Source: Phycomyces nitens
Lineage: Eukaryota; Mucoromycota; Mucoromycetes; Mucorales; Phycomycetaceae
Reading direction: 5' to 3'
Assembly (NCBI GenBank): GCA_022702545.1
Contig: JAHRBC010000001.1
Location: forward strand, 4,340,001-4,404,000
Length of the DNA: 64,000 nucleotides
Below the pieces are notes generated by a model. That model was not told where the DNA came from, did no database searches, and saw only the letters and a list, made by a program, of their open reading frames with translations. The position numbers and the translations under genes were made by a program. This document shows, piece after piece, positions 22,996-34,400 of the stretch (its first letter is position 1; every line of letters begins with the position of its first letter).

Positions 22996-24750
22996 ATGTC
23001 AAAATCAGAATATTATCTTGGTATTGATGTCGGAACTGGGTAAGTTTAATACACATCAAAGAACCTTATTCACCCTACATATCCACCCAAAAAAAAAAGC
23101 TCGGCGCGTGCTGCTGTGATTGATTTCCAAGGATCCCTAGTCAGTCTAAGTGTCGAGGCCATTACAACCTGGAACCCCAAACACGATATCTATGAGCAGT
23201 CTACCGCAGACATCTGGGCAGGCATCACAAAAGCAGTCAAGAATGCGGTCGGACAGGCCAGACTCACAGCCGATGATATCAAAGGAGTTGGTTTTGATGC
23301 AACATGCTCTCTTGTGGTCCTGGACAACAAGGGTCAACCTCGCTCAGTTGATATCCAATCTGGGTTTCAAGACGACGCCCTCAACGTCATCTTGTGGGCA
23401 GATCATCGTGCCATTGACCAGGCCAGAAGGATCAATGCCACCAAGCACAATGTACTCCGCTATGTGGGCAACACCATCAGCCCAGAGATGGAGATACCAA
23501 AAACCTTGTGGCTTAAAGAAAACATGCCATCCGCCAAGTGGGATGACCTGGCTTACATAATGGATCTCCCAGACTTCCTTACCTTCAAAGCCACGGGCCA
23601 CCTTGCCCGCTCGACATGCTCCCTGACCTGCAAATGCTCGTATCTGCCACCCGGGGTTGGGAATGGCTGGGATGCCTCGTATTTCGAGGCCATTGGTCTC
23701 GGCTGTTTGGTCAACGAAAACTGGAAGAGACTGGGGGGTGAAACGGAAGGTGGTGTGTTGCATGCAGGAGACTCTGTCGGCAGAGGTTTGACAGCCCAGG
23801 CAGCAGCTGAACTTGGTCTCAAACAAGGTACACCCGTTGGTTCAGCAGTCATTGATGCCTATGCAGGCTCAATTGCGACTCTGGGCGCAACCACCCAAGC
23901 CAGTATGCAGACTACTGTGGTCAATCAGGGCAGCCATCGTCTAGCCATCATCTGTGGGACTTCTAGCTGCCATATCGCCATGTCCCCAGACCCAATATTT
24001 GTGCCTGGTGTCTGGGGGCCCTATCGCTCTGTGTTGGTACCAGATATGTGGTGCGCAGAGGGAGGCCAATCGTCCACTGGCCAATTGATCGACCATACCC
24101 TCTCTACTCATCCAGCAATTTCCCAGGCACGAGAGATGGCCACAAAACAGGACATATCTGTCTACCAGCTCCTCAACACCCATCTCCAGCACCTCCAGAA
24201 GCAGCGCCATCTGGACCGTCTCGAGGATCTCACTCGCCATCTCCACATCTACCCTGACTATCATGGAAACCGGTCTCCCCTTGCCGACCCAACCCTGCGT
24301 GGGACAATCGTTGGTGTCTCGCTAGACAATAGTCTGGATGACCTTGCTACTCGCTATTTGGCCACCCTTCAGGCAATCGCATGCCAGACTCGTCATATTA
24401 TCGAAAGCATGAACCAAAAGGGGTACACTATCGACACGTTGTGTCTCTCTGGAGGCCTCTGCAAAAACCCATTATTTGTCCAGATCCACAGCAACATCAC
24501 CCACTGTCGAGTAATCCTCCCAGAGTCCATTGAAGGTGCAGTGGTTATTGGTGCTGCATTCCTGGGGGCCAGGGCTGCCACGGGCCAGGATCTTTGGGAT
24601 GTCATGGTCCGTTTGGGTAAGGCTGGTCAGGTAATCGATCCTTGCCAGAATCCAGAATGGATCGAACAAGACAATAGGCGCTATAGGGTATTTTTGGCCA
24701 TGCTAGAAGACCAAAAGAAATATCGTCAGATTATGGATGGCACCCTCTAA
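22996..24750 (+). CDS. FGGY-family carbohydrate kinase (D-ribulokinase-like)
   Basis: Two exons, 22996-23039 and 23100-24750, give 564 aa. The start at 22996 supplies the N-terminal phosphate-binding strand YYLGIDVGTG, split by the 60-nt intron and continuing as SARAAVIDF. Further landmarks are GVGFDATCSLVVLD, LWADHRAIDQA, ISPEMEIPKTLWLKE, the second phosphate motif ICGTSSCHIAM, and the adenosine-binding block LCLSGGLCKNPLF. The GNRSPLADP block is typical of the FGGY/YDR109C branch, whose members phosphorylate D-ribulose using ATP. The enzyme is presumed cytosolic. Length matches the family. It stands alone between gene-poor stretches. The family is certain; the exact sugar is inferred. Confidence 0.93.
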
Positions 24751-25351
24751 ATTATTATTGTTGAATTGTAGATTTATTGCTGATACCAAAATAATAGTAA
24801 AATGTCTAGACTTTGCATGTCATGAATACCATTTGTATATAGATAATGATTATAATAATAAAAAAGTAGCTTATTCTATTCTTGTCGGTTTGGTCCTGGA
24901 TGGAAGGAATTATAGGGTTTTTTTCTGGATTGCATATCGGCAGCTAATAAAAAGGTTTAATTAAAATAAAAAAGAAGCTCAAATTCGGATTGTTCACCAC
25001 ATACAAATGGTTTCGAGGGTCCTGCAAACATTGAAACAATTGATATCTGGGAGTACATGGAATCTATTGAGCATCAAAAGGGGTTGCCAATTAGTTTCTA
25101 GGTATCTTAGTGCAATAATGCTATTGTTGTTGTATTGACTATTTGGTTTGAGGGTTTTACAAGACAGTGAAATAGCAACATGGATAGCCAACCCCATTTG
25201 AACAAGATATTAATTATTATTGTTTTTTGTATTATGTACACAGACCATCAGGAACCGTTATTAAAGATAGTTTGAGAAAGGAACGACAACAACAAAGAGG
25301 AAGAGGGCTTATTTACAGAGATAGTCGTGAAGGGAAATAGGATGAGGTTGG
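24751..25351. other. Intergenic between convergent genes
   Basis: AT-rich spacer between the kinase and transporter 3' ends, with an AATAAAA-like signal at about 24858. No coding content was seen. Confidence 0.5.
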
Positions 25352-27318
25352 TTAATTTCTAGTGGGTTTTGAAAAGAGGACAAAGTGAAAAAAGAGAACC
25401 CAACTAACGGTGGCCAGGATGGCATAGGTGCCAATATAAAGCCAGTTGGCCAAGATCTTTTCTTGTGCCTTTGGTCGAGGGTTCCCTAGCTTGGTCTCGC
25501 GTAGTCTCCAGACAGACTGTGCAGATTGGTCGAGGACACTATGATAGATTGTCTTGTCGAGAATACAAAGTATAATGCCTGCCAATATGGCCAGCAATGC
25601 AATACCAATAAAGAAAACGATCACTCCGTCATAGCCTTTGTTGGGATCAGCATCTTGCAACAGGCCAGTGGCAATGTCAAAGAGAGCAGCACCAATGTTG
25701 GTCCCAGACTTGACTAGACCCATACCAGTGCCAACCAAAGAGAGGGGAAGAATTACTGGCACAGAGGACACTAGACCTACTGGCCCGAGAGAAAGACTGA
25801 TGCTGAAGATCAGCATGCCAATGACAGGTGGAATGTATGTGTACTCGAGCAAGACAAGAGACAAGAGCATGGAGACTCCACTCCCAATCACTATTAAAAG
25901 TATTAGTAACAAACATTCTATACTATATATCCAATCTCTTTTAAATACTTACTCATCCATGTACGTTTTCCAAAACGATCTACAACAACTCCTAAGAAAG
26001 GCATCAAGATGACAGGTAGAATCTGTGCGACACTGGCAGTAAAGGCTGCATGGCCTTCATCATACGAGAACCGAAATTTGACATATTCGCTACAAAAAAA
26101 AAACAATCAGTAAAGGCCAGATATTTCTTATTTTTACCTATTGATATGCAAAAAGCATCCCCAGGTGCCACCCAGCAAAAACTCCATGGCTGCCACAAGC
26201 CAGAATGAATGGGGCAAATAGAGCAACTTGGACCATCGAAAGGACTTTTTGCGCTTGATCACCTCGATTTGCTTTTTACATGTTGCGGCCGGATCAGAAA
26301 TCGAGCGCAAGAGGACAATGTAGCCCAGGTTGACAAGCATCGAAAGGACACATAGCATGGCTGAAAACTAACAATACAAAGTGTTAGAGCAAGTCAAACA
26401 GTATATAAGGAGCTTACCCAGAAAGCATAGCCATACCACCCCGTCCAACGGGCAATTGGCACAACAATTGCTTGAGCGAGAAAAGACGCCTACAGAGTCA
26501 ATTTTAGATACTAGACCAGAAACAATTGACTGTTGGTTAGCACCTACCAGACGACTGACTGTGAGCATAAGGGCAACAACGGCAGCTAGACTTCTGCCAG
26601 TAAACCATTGACTCAAGATTGTTTCCTGGACAATGACCACCGTACCGCTTCCGATACCGTACAATATACGGCCTGTGATCATCATTGTCAGATTTGAAGA
26701 TGATGTAGAGAGGGCAACCAGAGTGTTTCCCGAGGTGATAAGAAGTGTGGTGAGAATAGACCCGGGTATTGTGCCAAACGCATCAACAAAAATGCCACCA
26801 ACGACAGGCAAGATGGTATTAACAATGGCTACACTTGATTGAAGCACACCATATTGCGAATTGGTGATACCAAATTGCTAAAATAAATTACGAGCGCCAA
26901 TTAAGTCCAGGAACTTGAAGTATTGGTTCTAAAAGATCTGTGTAATCTAAAGTTACCTCTTTAATTGTGCCTTTCATGGCCCCCAGTGTGTGGGCTGCAA
27001 AATGACTACCGACTTTTTTTTTTAAAAAAAAAAAAAGTACCAAGCAATCAATTATACAATCTCTCAATCTCTCAATAAAAATAGTTGCTTACCTGCCAAG
27101 AAGAGTGCACATAAGAGTGCAAGCATTTTATATTCCCAGGGCTGATCAACCAAATGACAATAGTCATCGTCATTGGAAGGGAGGGGTGATTTGCAGTCTT
27201 GATTTGGCTTGGATGAGCAGCAACCTGCATTCGAAGAGCAGCATGCCTTTTTCTTGCATGTATTTACAGATTTACTATTTGGCAGGAGGGGAGTCTGCTC
27301 ATTCGAATTGGTTGACAT
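25352..27318 (-). CDS. Major facilitator superfamily transporter, MFSD1-like
   Basis: A seven-exon model keeps frame: 27093-27318, 26957-27012, 26548-26877, 26418-26489, 26138-26367, 25953-26089 and 25352-25890, giving 529 aa. Many hydrophobic segments are visible, consistent with about 12 helices. The loop 2-3 signature is seen as GGIFVDAFGTIPGS, and its second-half counterpart as GVVVDRFGKRTW. HFAAHTLGAMKG and QFGITNSQYGVLQSS resemble the MFSD1 branch, whose mammalian member is a lysosomal dipeptide transporter. The cytosolic N-terminus (before helix 1) is Cys-rich, with two CC pairs (ACC, GCC) between residues 20 and 45, which is unusual. A vacuolar or plasma-membrane location cannot be decided. 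The transported substrate is unknown. Confidence 0.88.
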
Positions 27319-29934
27319 GGTACTTTGTTGTTTTTTGGGGAAACTTGTATGTAAAGTGAATCAAGGGCTGGAACACATAAAATAAATACAGGCAATAAAG
27401 AGTAGGGAAGTGTAGAGAATAAAGAGGTCCTGGTTAAGCCTTTCTATTTTTTTTTCTGTTTTTTCTTTTGTTAATAAAGAGCAACGAGAACAACTGAAAG
27501 ATAGAGAGCCTTTAAAGGCGGGGGTTTTGGCGGCGATTAGACTATATGAACCCAGTATCTGATCCAAAAAAACATGGCTTTAACTCTTTTAATTCTTATA
27601 ATCTGTGAGCTGCACCAATAGACATGTTTTGTGATATATGTATATATGTATATATATATAAAGGTGATTATGGAAAATTATAAAAAAATAAGCTTTTCTT
27701 TTTTAAAAAAATTTAGATAATATGATAATAGAACAAAGATCATCCAAACATATCTGATCAAATCTACCATTTTTGTGTTTTAGTACGAGAGTTCAGGTTT
27801 GTAATACCCAGACACTTTACAAAATAGCAGGATCTACTCTACCGTATGTACCCGAGAATATAAAGGGACCAGTCGTATGCTTTGTTCAATAAGAATGCTT
27901 CTGTACTCTCAATACTATCATACAATACTCTATTATCAACATACTCTTGTGTAGATAAAATAAAGAGCACAAGTATTTTGATATAAAATATATATATATA
28001 TTCTCACATGCACCAAGCTAATGTGTAACTAGAACATTGGAACCTTTGATTAGTGTGGTTGAGGATTTGATATGAATATGTATATTTTAATCTTGATCTC
28101 CCAAGATCTTGTACCATTCCACACTACTGTCGATAGAGAAAATTCAGGCTTATTCATTTACCCTTTCTATAAATGTCTTGTACATTTGAAATACTATATG
28201 CTTGTTATTGGGCCTATAAAGTAATCAATAAAGGCCAAATAAACGACAGCCTTAAAACTAATAGCCTTTATGTCCTTGCTGACTTTGACATCGGTTTTCA
28301 AAATCACCTGGAGAATAGCGAGGTATGTGATCAAAGAGGGGTAAAAGTACGTGTCAGTCTTGACAAGTCCGCGTAAAAGAACACATGGGCCGATAATCAA
28401 AAGTAAAGATTATTTCTATTACTAGAAAAGTAGTAAAAACATTCAATATATTTATATTCAACTATTAATAAATTGTGCGCTTTACAGCCTTGTCTTTGTA
28501 TTGGAACAACCACTTTTGAGTAATTGGGCATAGCAAATATACACACTGTGAAGGAACGGGTATGGTATCAAAGTGGACTAGGCAAAAATAGTAGGAGAAA
28601 CCCAATGAGAGACAAACAGTAGCCTTAATTAACTAGATAACATCTTGGTTTGATATTTTTGATCATTTAATTTGAAATGGTGACGATATAATGGTTGTAC
28701 TGTCACCACAATACTTTATACATTAATAAAATACTTTGGAAAGGTTTGAATTCCTAATTGTATGACACTTTAAGATTAAACCATTGAACAGAATAATTGA
28801 TTTACTTATGAATGCCAAAGGTAAATGACATATACTAATACCTTTATGGACTTTATTAATATAAATCTGAAAGATCCATTGTTCCACTTTTTACTTGAAT
28901 TACAAGTACCCATACTTGCATATCAACAGACAATTGATATCCTATGTCATGTATTTAACCATATTTTATTATTATTTTGCTAATACTAGACTATTACACT
29001 AAGAACTCACAATACTAATGGTGCATAGTACTGGCATCGCTATACATTTTTGCAAGTCAGATACCTTGTCACAAACAGTCCTTATAAAATATTTTTATTG
29101 GTTGACTACTTTTTTCTGAAAATAATTTTCAAAAAAAAAAAACTATATAAACCCCCTCTAAACTGCAAACCATTTTTTTCTTTAGTGACCGTACTCTACA
29201 GGATCTGTATGCAGTACATAACCGTTCTACGTTTTTCAAACTAGACACATTATTCAAGTTAGTAGATGAATACTAACAGATCTTCTAAAGAGTGAAGTGT
29301 GTTGATTGTTCGTTCTTCGGAACTTACTTTCAACAGTTGATGATCTCGTCTGTCTCTATTCCAGGGCATGACATGGAAGAGTCTGTATTCTGATAACTTA
29401 TTTTTTAAATACCAAATAAATGAAAAATTCATACAGCTTTTGGGGGTTGATTCTTCAAATCAAAATAAACGTAATTTCCAACTATTTAATTTCAAATGTA
29501 TACATTTCATTCAGAACACGGCTTAAAAATTGGCCTTCAAATTTTCAACTTTTTACAATAGGGGTGGATGGGTGGTCAGGTAAAAGTATTTCCAACCCTG
29601 TATACCATAGATCTGGTCTTGCCGTCACAGATTGCCATGTTCAATTGGTGCCTACAGCGTCAAGATCTCATGTGAACCTTTACGAGATTCTTGATGAGCT
29701 CATTGAAAATTTAATAACTCTCGATTGGTACAGCTATTAATACTTGAATTGCCTTTGTAATGGCATCCATTGTTGCGATTAGCTCATTGCGCAAAATGAA
29801 CCTTTAAACTATGAGGTTATTATAGTTCAAGAAAGAATATCTTTCTTTCCATAATCCAAGTAAAGAGAGTGCTGATTTTCTTTCTTTTCTGTATATTACT
29901 TGTTTCTGTAGTATATTGCCCATAGTCTTTTATC
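27319..29934. other. Long gene-free AT-rich region
   Basis: About 2.6 kb without a supported gene. It includes TA runs at about 27640-27662 and 27990-28003. The stretch around 27780-27975 resembles the end of an LTR (ataaaggg box, then repeated 'tctcaatact' and 'caatactct' strings), but no partner copy was seen. Frames at 28173-28400 and 29420-29740 have no recognisable content. Confidence 0.4.
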
Positions 29935-30906
29935 GTAATCTAGGCTTTCAAGCAATCTTCAAGATTGGTCTTGTTTAAATGGCTACGATGATTTTTGTGG
30001 AATGTAAAAATAATTAAACATGGAGAAAAGAGAATAGAATAAATGTATTTTTTTTTCGGAATATTCTAGTAAGCAAAATATGTTGAATCAATCAAGGTCA
30101 AAGTATAGAGGCTTTGCATGTAAGAGTATTACGCTCACTTATTCGATCTATTAAAGCTAATTTTGGTATCGGACATTTAAAATCGCTATTAAAAAATAGG
30201 ATTTCTTGTCTGATGAAATATTAAGGTTTCAGACGGAATTACGATGAAATAATCGATGTCTCTGCTATTTTGGCTGTAATGTCAAATAAAACATAGTGTA
30301 CTATTACTATTCGCTCTTGAATATTTGGTCAGTATATCTAATGACATACTGAAACAAAGCGAAAAAGGGGTAATAAAAAAAATAAAACTTGCTCATATTT
30401 TCTCTTCATTTATTAACATATATGGGCAAAATGAACCCCTTTTTTTGTTCTTTTATTCATTTTTTATTACCCCTTTTTCGCTTTGTTTCAGTATGTCATT
30501 AGTCGTACCATCCAAATACTCAAAAACAAATAGTAATAGTACACTATGTTTTATTTGACATTACAGCCAAAATAGCAGAGACATCGATTATTTCATCGTA
30601 ATTCCGTCTGAAACCTTAATATTTCATCAGACAAGAAATCCTATTTTTTAATAGCGATTTTAAATGTCCGATACCAAAATTAGCTTTAATAGATCGAATA
30701 AGTGAGCGTAATACTCTTACATGCAAAGCCTCTATACTTTGACCTTGATTGATTCAACATATTTTGCTTACTAGAATATTCCGAAAAAAAAAATACATTT
30801 ATTCTATTCTCTTTTCTCCATGTTTAATTATTTTTACATTCCACAAAAATCATCGTAGCCATTTAAACAAGACCAATCTTGAAGATTACTTGAAAGCCAG
30901 GATTAC
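29935..30906. repeat. Long inverted repeat: about 445-bp arms, about 83-bp loop
   Basis: The left arm, about 29935-30379, is the near-perfect reverse complement of the right arm, about 30463-30906. The arms are almost identical over a core of roughly 370 bp; differences are one T-run length change, two or three substitutions at the outer end, and a block of mismatches about 40-70 bp from the loop (near 30313-30336 and 30503-30530). The loop is about 30380-30462. No long open frame spans the arms. Transcription through it would give a hairpin of about 445 bp. It could be a foldback transposon or MITE-like unit, an inverted duplication, or a source of hairpin RNA. Clear target-site duplications were not seen. 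Confidence 0.9.
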
Positions 30907-31452
30907 TAGTATTTATAAAGAATAAAGTGACGGTAGTTTTGTACATAATCATAATGGAAAAAGTGTCAATCTATTATTCACCTTTGAATATATAGAAAAT
31001 AGAACCAAGATATAGAGCGTATTTACTGAAATGGCTCAAAAAATTCAAGATTTTCATTATAGTCAAACATCTTCCAATTTCAAGTGTATGCGCATAACTT
31101 TCTGGTTCATGCCAGACAGAAAAGGTGCATTTTTTGGCTGCTATTGGACAATTTAGTTTTTTGAAAAATATTAATCCTGGACCCTTTTTACTATTACAAG
31201 TATTATCAGGTTTGGTGGTTATAAGCATATCAGCCAAAGGTGACTAATATTCTACAGAGACTTTAGAAAAAAGCTCTACACTGACTAATACGAGCTATCA
31301 ATACATGCATATAACCTTGTAAGAATCAAGCTTGTACGAGTCGACTGCGGTCCATAATTTCTTTATATAGAAGTATGACTGTTTCCTAGTGACGTCGGGT
31401 ACTATAAGACAAGGAAGTTTGTGAACAAAGATTCCTTGTCAGATCATCCATC
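30907..31452. other. Intergenic, 5' of listerin
   Basis: Contains an 87-codon minus-strand frame (30974-31237) with no recognisable motif. The listerin promoter and 5' untranslated region must lie at its right end. Confidence 0.45.
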
Positions 31453-34400
31453 ATGGCAAAACCTGGAAAGCAGCCAAGAGTCAAGGGCAACATGAAGCCT
31501 GCTAGCAGCAGGTAAACCGACGATATAATTTAAGTTAAAGATTATATTCCTGCCAGCCACCAATATATTCCTTGGCGTGTCTTTTTCTTCTTCTTTTATC
31601 TTTATCAGACTTGCTCATTCGATTTAGTTGAGACTAACTCTTCACCACTATGGCATTCTATTGTTTATGGGATCAGTCGAGCCGCAGAACTCTCAGGATC
31701 GACATCGCTAAGCTTCGATAACCTCGGTGGATTCGCTCAATTCGCCAATGCAGGTTCACCAAGTGCATCAACCAATACTTTGCGTCCAAACACGCCTACG
31801 ACAGAAGACCACCTCGATCCCGGACTGTCAGTTATTTTGAAAAAGGTCATAAAGAGAGATATGGTGACCAAGCTTAAAGCTCTCGAAGAACTCGAGGCAT
31901 ATCTCAAAGCACACCAAGAATCTATTCCAGCCATTTTGGCAACCTGGGTAAATAAGAAGGAAATATGATGGCAGAAGCTTTGATCTTGGGACTTAATTGG
32001 TGATGCTGTTGTATAGGTCACTATGTACGGGAAACTCACGGTGGAAGTGGATCGTCGAGTACGCTTGGCAGCCAACAGTGTCCATGCATTGGTGACCAGT
32101 CACGCCGGCAAAAAGCTCGCCCCTCATCTCAAAGATTTCGTAGGTCCATGGATGATGACCCAATTTGATCAAAGTAGAGATGTGGCCAGGGCAGCAAAGG
32201 CATCGTTTGAGGTAAAGTTAAGGGTTAAAGGGTACCAGGTGCAACTGCATATGTGGGCGATTTGGTGGTAATTAAGGTATATCTCTTGGACAGGCGGTTT
32301 TTTCTGAAGAGAAACGAGCAGGTGTGCTTGTATTCTGTCAAAAGGATATTCTAGAGTTTATCACCGAAATGCTCCTTTACAAGACACCGGAGACACTTAG
32401 TGAGTATAAAAAAAAGAGTCTGTTCATCAAGCTGACCTTTTTCACCCTTAGGTGATCCTCGTCATGTAACCAAGGAGGACATGGACTCAAAATTCGCTCG
32501 TGTCATTTCTTCCAGCTTGTACTGTATCTCATATTTGATTGGTATGTCTCTTGATATATATATATATCTTTAAAAATCATATTCATATATCAAAATCAAC
32601 CCATAAAATTTCTTATGGTGTACTGATACAAGGACATTATTTTCTATAGACCAATTGTCTATCGAAGACCGTAAAAAAGTTAGCGAAGTGTACGATAAGC
32701 TATTCAATGATCCTGTGCTCTGGAAATATGCGAGCCATCAAAGCCCAATTATTCGCAATGCTTTGTACAGCTTTATCAAGACTCTTTTACTTTCCTGGCC
32801 AGGTAATTAAACGGAATGCCAAAGATATACGTGGGCCTATATGCTGAGAGATCCATTTTATAGATGTTCTTGAAACCCGCCTCGAACTTGTTTGTCCTGA
32901 ATTTTTTGCAGCAGTATTTAATGAAAAGGACGGATCTACACACTCTTCAATGTGGGATGCCTTGCTATTGATCACAAAGAGTAAGACTATATATACAAAA
33001 AGGCTGAGATATAATAAAGAAACTAAACATACATTTTCAGAATTCCCTCAATCATGGATTGTTATTGCAAAGAAGAAGACCTCTCTTCCCAAGCTCTGCA
33101 ACTTTTTACGCTCAGGTTTGAATGGGTCTGTTGGTATTTCCTACCCAAGTATGTTGGCCCTTCTTGCCAATCTTCCTAAAGAGGTCAGTTACAACAAAGG
33201 CATATTTAATCCTTTGTAATCTTTGATAAAAACCAGGTAGATCATTTACCTTTATATTTCTATAGTTGAAGCAAGCACCAAACTTTTACAAGGATATTTT
33301 TGATAGTTTCTGGAAAAGTCTTTCTAGCGAATTTATCGACAGTCTGAATTCTCACATCTTCTTGAACTCTTATATTGAATGTGCCATTTACTTTATTGTC
33401 ACGGAAAGGTAGGTTTTTTTTAAAATCACATTATAAAACTTATTAATTATAATCGGTTTTATCCATAGTAAAAACAAAGACGAGAATACAAGACCAGCCA
33501 TTGATTATTTAATCAATACTGTTCTCTGGAGACCTTATGAGCTATTCTTTGTCGATGTGCGTGGTGTCAGTGGTCATGAGAAACTTGATATCAAAAACTA
33601 CCTGATACTTGCAAAGAACCTTTCTGTTCTTGTTTCTTCTGATAGTGTCAAAGGTGTGATTTATATATCCAAAACGAACAATTACTCAATACTCCTTTCT
33701 AGATCTTATGGAACCATTTTGGTCTTCGCTTGATAAGCTACTCAGCCAAACCATCACAGATTATAACACCCAATTGGCCAAATCAATTGACCTGGAAGAT
33801 TTGTGCTTTAAAACTGGAGGATTTATGATGGAGCTCTGTAATGAATTACGCGCAATTGAACCAAGCCGTACCAAAGTTGCCTTAGCCCATACAAGTGAAC
33901 TAGCAAGACGCCTTTTGCTTGCTTCTGTAAAGTCTAGCTTGGCACACAAAGGTAAATTAGATTTTTTTAAAAGATCATTTTAGAATGTATGAAAAACAAA
34001 TAGGCTCAACAGACATGAAATATATAGATCAGTCTCATGCACTTTTGATACTTGCCAATCAATTACTGTCAAGCTGTTCAAATGAATTGTTGGACACAGA
34101 TGCACACTCCAAGGTATAAACAAGGAATGTAATACGAGATAGAATGACCAACTAACCCATATTTTTTTAAAGGAAATCTCGACAATATCTAAAGATCTCT
34201 TGTCCTTGATTACACAAGGTCCCCAGAAGAGCATCGGCTCACTGATTGCATTTTATACAAATCTTGTATTCTCTTTGCCTGAGAATTATTCCAAGGATTT
34301 GTGGAGTTCTGCTATTTCCACATTAAATGAATTGAATGGAAAATCTCAGGATAGTCAGGCTGCACTCTGTCAATTCCAAGTGATGTTGCTCTTGCTCGAG

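Noticed and set aside
23344..23826. 160-codon antisense frame in the FGGY kinase gene
   Set aside because: Shadow of the kinase exon; no domain.
30325..30558. 77-codon plus-strand frame in the hairpin loop region
   Set aside because: It spans the loop and both inner arms of the inverted repeat; its content follows from the repeat and A/T runs and shows no motif.
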